Origin: Candidatus Aminicenantes bacterium UBA2199
Lineage (GTDB): Bacteria > Acidobacteriota > Aminicenantia > UBA2199
Length of the DNA stretch: 27,542 nucleotides
Direction: 5' to 3'
NCBI GenBank assembly: GCA_002327965.1
Contig: DCVB01000038.1
Location: forward strand, 15,599-43,140
The number at the start of each line of letters is the position of its first letter. Within the stretch, counting starts at the first letter, position 1. The position numbers and the translations under genes were made by a program. Below the pieces are notes generated by a model, which worked only from the letters and a program-made list of their open reading frames with translations, had not been told where the DNA came from and made no database searches. Positions 25,134 to 27,542 of the stretch are shown one piece after another.

Positions 25134-26465
25134 ATGAATCACGAACGAGCGGATAGTGAAAATAGGCCCGTTCCGCCTGGCCCTGAAGCCGGCGACCCGG
25201 CCGCCGGCGATGCCGCCGACAATCCGCTGATCCGGCGTTTCCAGGTCTCCATGCCCGCCGACGAGATGGCCCGTGAGATCGATCGCCTGGCCGAGGAAAC
25301 CAGCCATAAAATCAAGATGCCCGGCTTCCGCCAGGGCAAGGTCCCGGTCGATGTGGTCAAGAAAGTGCATCAGCAGGCCCTGCGCGACGAGATCATCCAG
25401 AAGTCGGTCGGCAAGCTGGCTTTCGCCCACATCGAGCGGGAGCGGATGGCCATCGCCGGCGAACCGTACGTGGAAAAGCTGGACGACCTCGGCAGGGACG
25501 GCTTCCAGGCCGACATCGCCGTAGAGATCCTTCCTCAGGTTGAACTGCCCGATTTGGGCCGGCTGCAGGTCGAGATTCCCGCCGCCGCCCTGAAAGAGGA
25601 GGTTTTTGACGAGCCCCGACAGATCGAGCGCGTGCTGGAGGCCAACAAGCGGTCACTGCCGGTTCAGGATCGACCCATCGCTGCCGGCGACCTGGTGCTG
25701 CTGACGGTACAGTCGACCGAAACGGCCAGCACGCGCAAATGGCCTCGCCAGGAAACCTACTTCATGATGAACGAGGAGAACACCGCGGAGATCGCCGGCC
25801 TGTTCGCCGCGCTGCTGGGGAAAAAGCCCGCCGAGACGTTCAGCCTGAAGGCGACCTATCCCGCCGACGCGGTCAAGAAGGCGTGGGCCGGGAAGGAGAT
25901 CGAGCACCAGGTGGCGATCAAGGCCGTGTACGAAATGAAAAAACCCGAGCTGGACGAGGAATTCCTCAAGTCCCTGGGGCTGAAGAGTGCCGAGGAATTC
26001 AAAATCAAGCTGCAGGAAGAGTTCCGGCATCACCAGGAGCACCGGCGGCAGGAAGCGGTCATGGCAGGCATCTTTGAAACACTGCTCTCCGAGTGCCGTT
26101 TCCCGGTGCCGCGCTCGTTGCAGGAGCAGGAAGCGGCCCGGCGCCTGAGCGAGAACCGCCAGCCGCTGCGTTTCAAGGACGATGAGGAAAAGGCCAAGTT
26201 CAAGGAACAGCTCTTCGCCCAGGCGGAAAAATCCATCCGCCTGTCACTGATCCTGGACAAGGTGCGCGATGAATTCCAGATCCATGTCGGGGACGCCGAC
26301 CTGGAAAAAGAGTATGCCCACCTGGCGCAACACCACCAGGTCAGCGAAAAGGAGATCCGCAAGTACTACAGCGAGGAAAAAAAGGCGGCCGAGCTCAAGG
26401 ATCACCTGCTGCAGGGCAAGGTCAACGAATTCCTCAGGGAAAAAATCAAGGTCAAAGAGGTATAA
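25134..26465 (+). CDS. tig: Trigger factor
   Basis: Ribosome-associated chaperone and peptidyl-prolyl isomerase that meets nascent chains, 443 residues. The ribosome-docking signature GFRQGKVP is at residues 64-71, about 20 residues later than in E. coli because of an acidic, Pro/Gly/Ala-rich N-terminal extension of about 30 residues. A diverged FKBP-type domain spans about residues 175-275, and the helical substrate cradle runs to the end. ATG 25134 is preferred over an in-frame TTG at 25083, which lies upstream of the -10 box. AGGAG is placed eight bases before the ATG. clpP starts one base after the stop. Confidence 0.95.
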   Translation: MNHERADSENRPVPPGPEAGDPAAGDAADNPLIRRFQVSMPADEMAREIDRLAEETSHKIKMPGFRQGKVPVDVVKKVHQQALRDEIIQKSVGKLAFAHIERERMAIAGEPYVEKLDDLGRDGFQADIAVEILPQVELPDLGRLQVEIPAAALKEEVFDEPRQIERVLEANKRSLPVQDRPIAAGDLVLLTVQSTETASTRKWPRQETYFMMNEENTAEIAGLFAALLGKKPAETFSLKATYPADAVKKAWAGKEIEHQVAIKAVYEMKKPELDEEFLKSLGLKSAEEFKIKLQEEFRHHQEHRRQEAVMAGIFETLLSECRFPVPRSLQEQEAARRLSENRQPLRFKDDEEKAKFKEQLFAQAEKSIRLSLILDKVRDEFQIHVGDADLEKEYAHLAQHHQVSEKEIRKYYSEEKKAAELKDHLLQGKVNEFLREKIKVKEV

Positions 26466-26466
26466 C

Positions 26467-27072
26467 ATGCCGCTCATTCCCATGGTCATCGAACAGGCCG
26501 GCAACGTCGAACGGGCCTACGACATCTATTCCCGGCTGCTGAAGGACTCGGTCATCTTCCTCGGCTCGCCGATCGACGACAACGTGGCCAACGTCACCAT
26601 CGCCCAACTGCTGTTCCTCGAGGCCGAGGACCCGGAAAAGGACGTCTCCATCTACATCAACTCTCCCGGCGGCATCATCAGCGCCGGCATGGCCATCTAC
26701 GACACCATGCGCTTCATCAAGAACGACGTGGTCACCATCTGCATCGGCCAGGCCGCATCCATGGCCGCCATCCTGCTGGCCGCCGGCAGCAAGGGCAAGC
26801 GCTTCGCCCTGCCCAACTCCAAGGTCATCATCCACCAGCCGCTGGGCGGCTTCGAGGGCCAGGCCACCGACATCTTGATCCAAGCCGAAGAGATGCGCAG
26901 AGTCAAAGAGAAGACGGTCGAGATCCTCGCCCTGCACACCGGGCAGAAAACGGAGAAGGTCGCCCAGGATATCGAGCGCGACTATATCATGTCACCGGAG
27001 GAGGCCCGGAAGTACGGCATCATCGACTCGGTGATCGCTGATCGCAAGCAGGAAAAGAAAGGCGGCAAATGA
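26467..27072 (+). CDS. clpP: ATP-dependent Clp protease proteolytic subunit ClpP
   Basis: Serine protease subunit that forms the tetradecameric chamber serving ClpX, 201 residues. The catalytic triad is complete: Ser98 in GQAASMAA, His123 in VIIHQPLGG and Asp172 in DIERDYIMSPEEA, with the same spacing as E. coli ClpP. The N-terminus (PLIPMVIEQAG) matches the propeptide and axial loop region, and SPGGIISAGMAIYDTM is typical. The start ATG follows the tig stop by one base, with AAAGAGG upstream inside tig. The stop overlaps the clpX start as ATGA. Confidence 0.98.
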   Translation: MPLIPMVIEQAGNVERAYDIYSRLLKDSVIFLGSPIDDNVANVTIAQLLFLEAEDPEKDVSIYINSPGGIISAGMAIYDTMRFIKNDVVTICIGQAASMAAILLAAGSKGKRFALPNSKVIIHQPLGGFEGQATDILIQAEEMRRVKEKTVEILALHTGQKTEKVAQDIERDYIMSPEEARKYGIIDSVIADRKQEKKGGK

Positions 27073-27542
27073 AGGAAGAAAAGGAAGCCCGCTGCAGCTT
27101 TTGCGGCATCCCCCAGTCGCGGGCGGTCAAGCTGATCGCCGGCCCCGGGGTCTATATCTGCGATGAGTGCACCAAGACGGCCTACAACCTGATCTTCAGC
27201 GGCAACGAGGCAACCAAACCCGCCTCCAGCGCCAGGAAGCTGAAGCTGCTCACCCCGGTTGATATCAAGGGCAAGCTCGACGAATACATCATTTCGCAGG
27301 ACGCGGCCAAGAAAAAGCTGGCCGTGGCCGTCTACAACCATTACAAGCGCATCCAGCACGGCCAGAATCTGGCCAACAAGATCGAAATCCGCAAGAGCAA
27401 CGTCCTGCTGATCGGGCCCACCGGCACCGGCAAAACGCTGCTGGCCGAGACGCTGGCCAGGGTCCTGGATGTGCCCTTCGCCATGGCCGATGCCACCACC
27501 CTCACCGAGGCGGGTTACGTCGGCGAAGACGTGGAGAACATC
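27069..27542 (+). CDS. clpX: Clp protease ATP-binding subunit ClpX, N-terminal part (3' truncated)
   Basis: AAA+ unfoldase that delivers substrates to ClpP; the first 158 residues are inside the window and the frame stays open to its end. The N-terminal zinc-binding domain has Cys9, Cys12, Cys31 and Cys34 (CSFCG and YICDEC). The Walker A is GPTGTGKT with Lys122, followed by EAGYVGEDVENI, which is strictly ClpX. The sequence KGKLDEYIISQDAAKKKL corresponds to the usual LDEYVIGQ segment but with Ser in place of the common Gly. It overlaps the clpP stop as ATGA, in the classic tig-clpP-clpX order. Confidence 0.97.
   Translation, partial: MKEEKEARCSFCGIPQSRAVKLIAGPGVYICDECTKTAYNLIFSGNEATKPASSARKLKLLTPVDIKGKLDEYIISQDAAKKKLAVAVYNHYKRIQHGQNLANKIEIRKSNVLLIGPTGTGKTLLAETLARVLDVPFAMADATTLTEAGYVGEDVENI

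Overview
The window is a gene-dense, high-GC stretch of a bacterial chromosome with no rRNA, tRNA, CRISPR array, phage or insertion sequence that I can see. Non-lipoprotein, signal-peptide-bearing periplasmic binding proteins and a Pst/PhoBR locus suggest a diderm (Gram-negative-type) bacterium. The mix of families (DUF1844, DUF4388, a DUF151 bifunctional nuclease, Hsp20 next to Lon) and short-unit repeats between genes would suit an Acidobacteriota- or Aminicenantes-like lineage. That placement is an inference and I hold it weakly.

Layout. (1) 1-6618 is a complete phosphate locus in one direction: the end of pstS, then pstC, pstA, pstB, phoU, phoB and phoR, tightly spaced or overlapping. It covers import, signalling and regulation in one operon. 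Both permeases are longer than usual, and PstA carries an insert of about 160 residues between its first two membrane segments. (2) 6686-11831 is a three-gene unit with ATGA overlaps: two paralogous family-5 (oligopeptide/dipeptide-type) periplasmic binding proteins followed by a membrane histidine kinase. There are no permease, ATPase or response-regulator genes beside it, so it looks like a sensing module. (3) 12040-18724 is a co-directional run: a UPF0104/LPG-synthase-type membrane protein, nrdR, hsp20, lon, thiL and an M17 leucyl aminopeptidase. (4) 18846-20912 holds an unrecognised small protein, a DUF151 nuclease-domain protein and, on the minus strand, mazG. (5) 21115-25067 is a likely operon of a DUF1844 protein, a membrane TPR/zinc-ribbon protein, a DUF4388 protein with a C-terminal membrane anchor, and ribF. 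(6) 25134 to the end is the classic tig-clpP-clpX proteostasis operon, with clpX cut by the window edge.

Two features stand out beyond the genes. First, most sizeable intergenic gaps are filled by inverted structures that begin within about 12 nt of a stop codon. Three of them have arms built from tandem 7- or 8-nt units (11835-11972, 19331-19438, 19999-20136), and one is a GTAGGGGCG...CGCCCCTAC composite palindrome (18721-18791). Second, seven sigma70-like promoters can be read with a 17-nt spacer, and in four of them the -10 hexamer ends only 7-10 nt before the start codon. This predicts leaderless or almost leaderless mRNAs for the first binding protein, the UPF0104 protein, the DUF151 protein and the DUF1844 protein.
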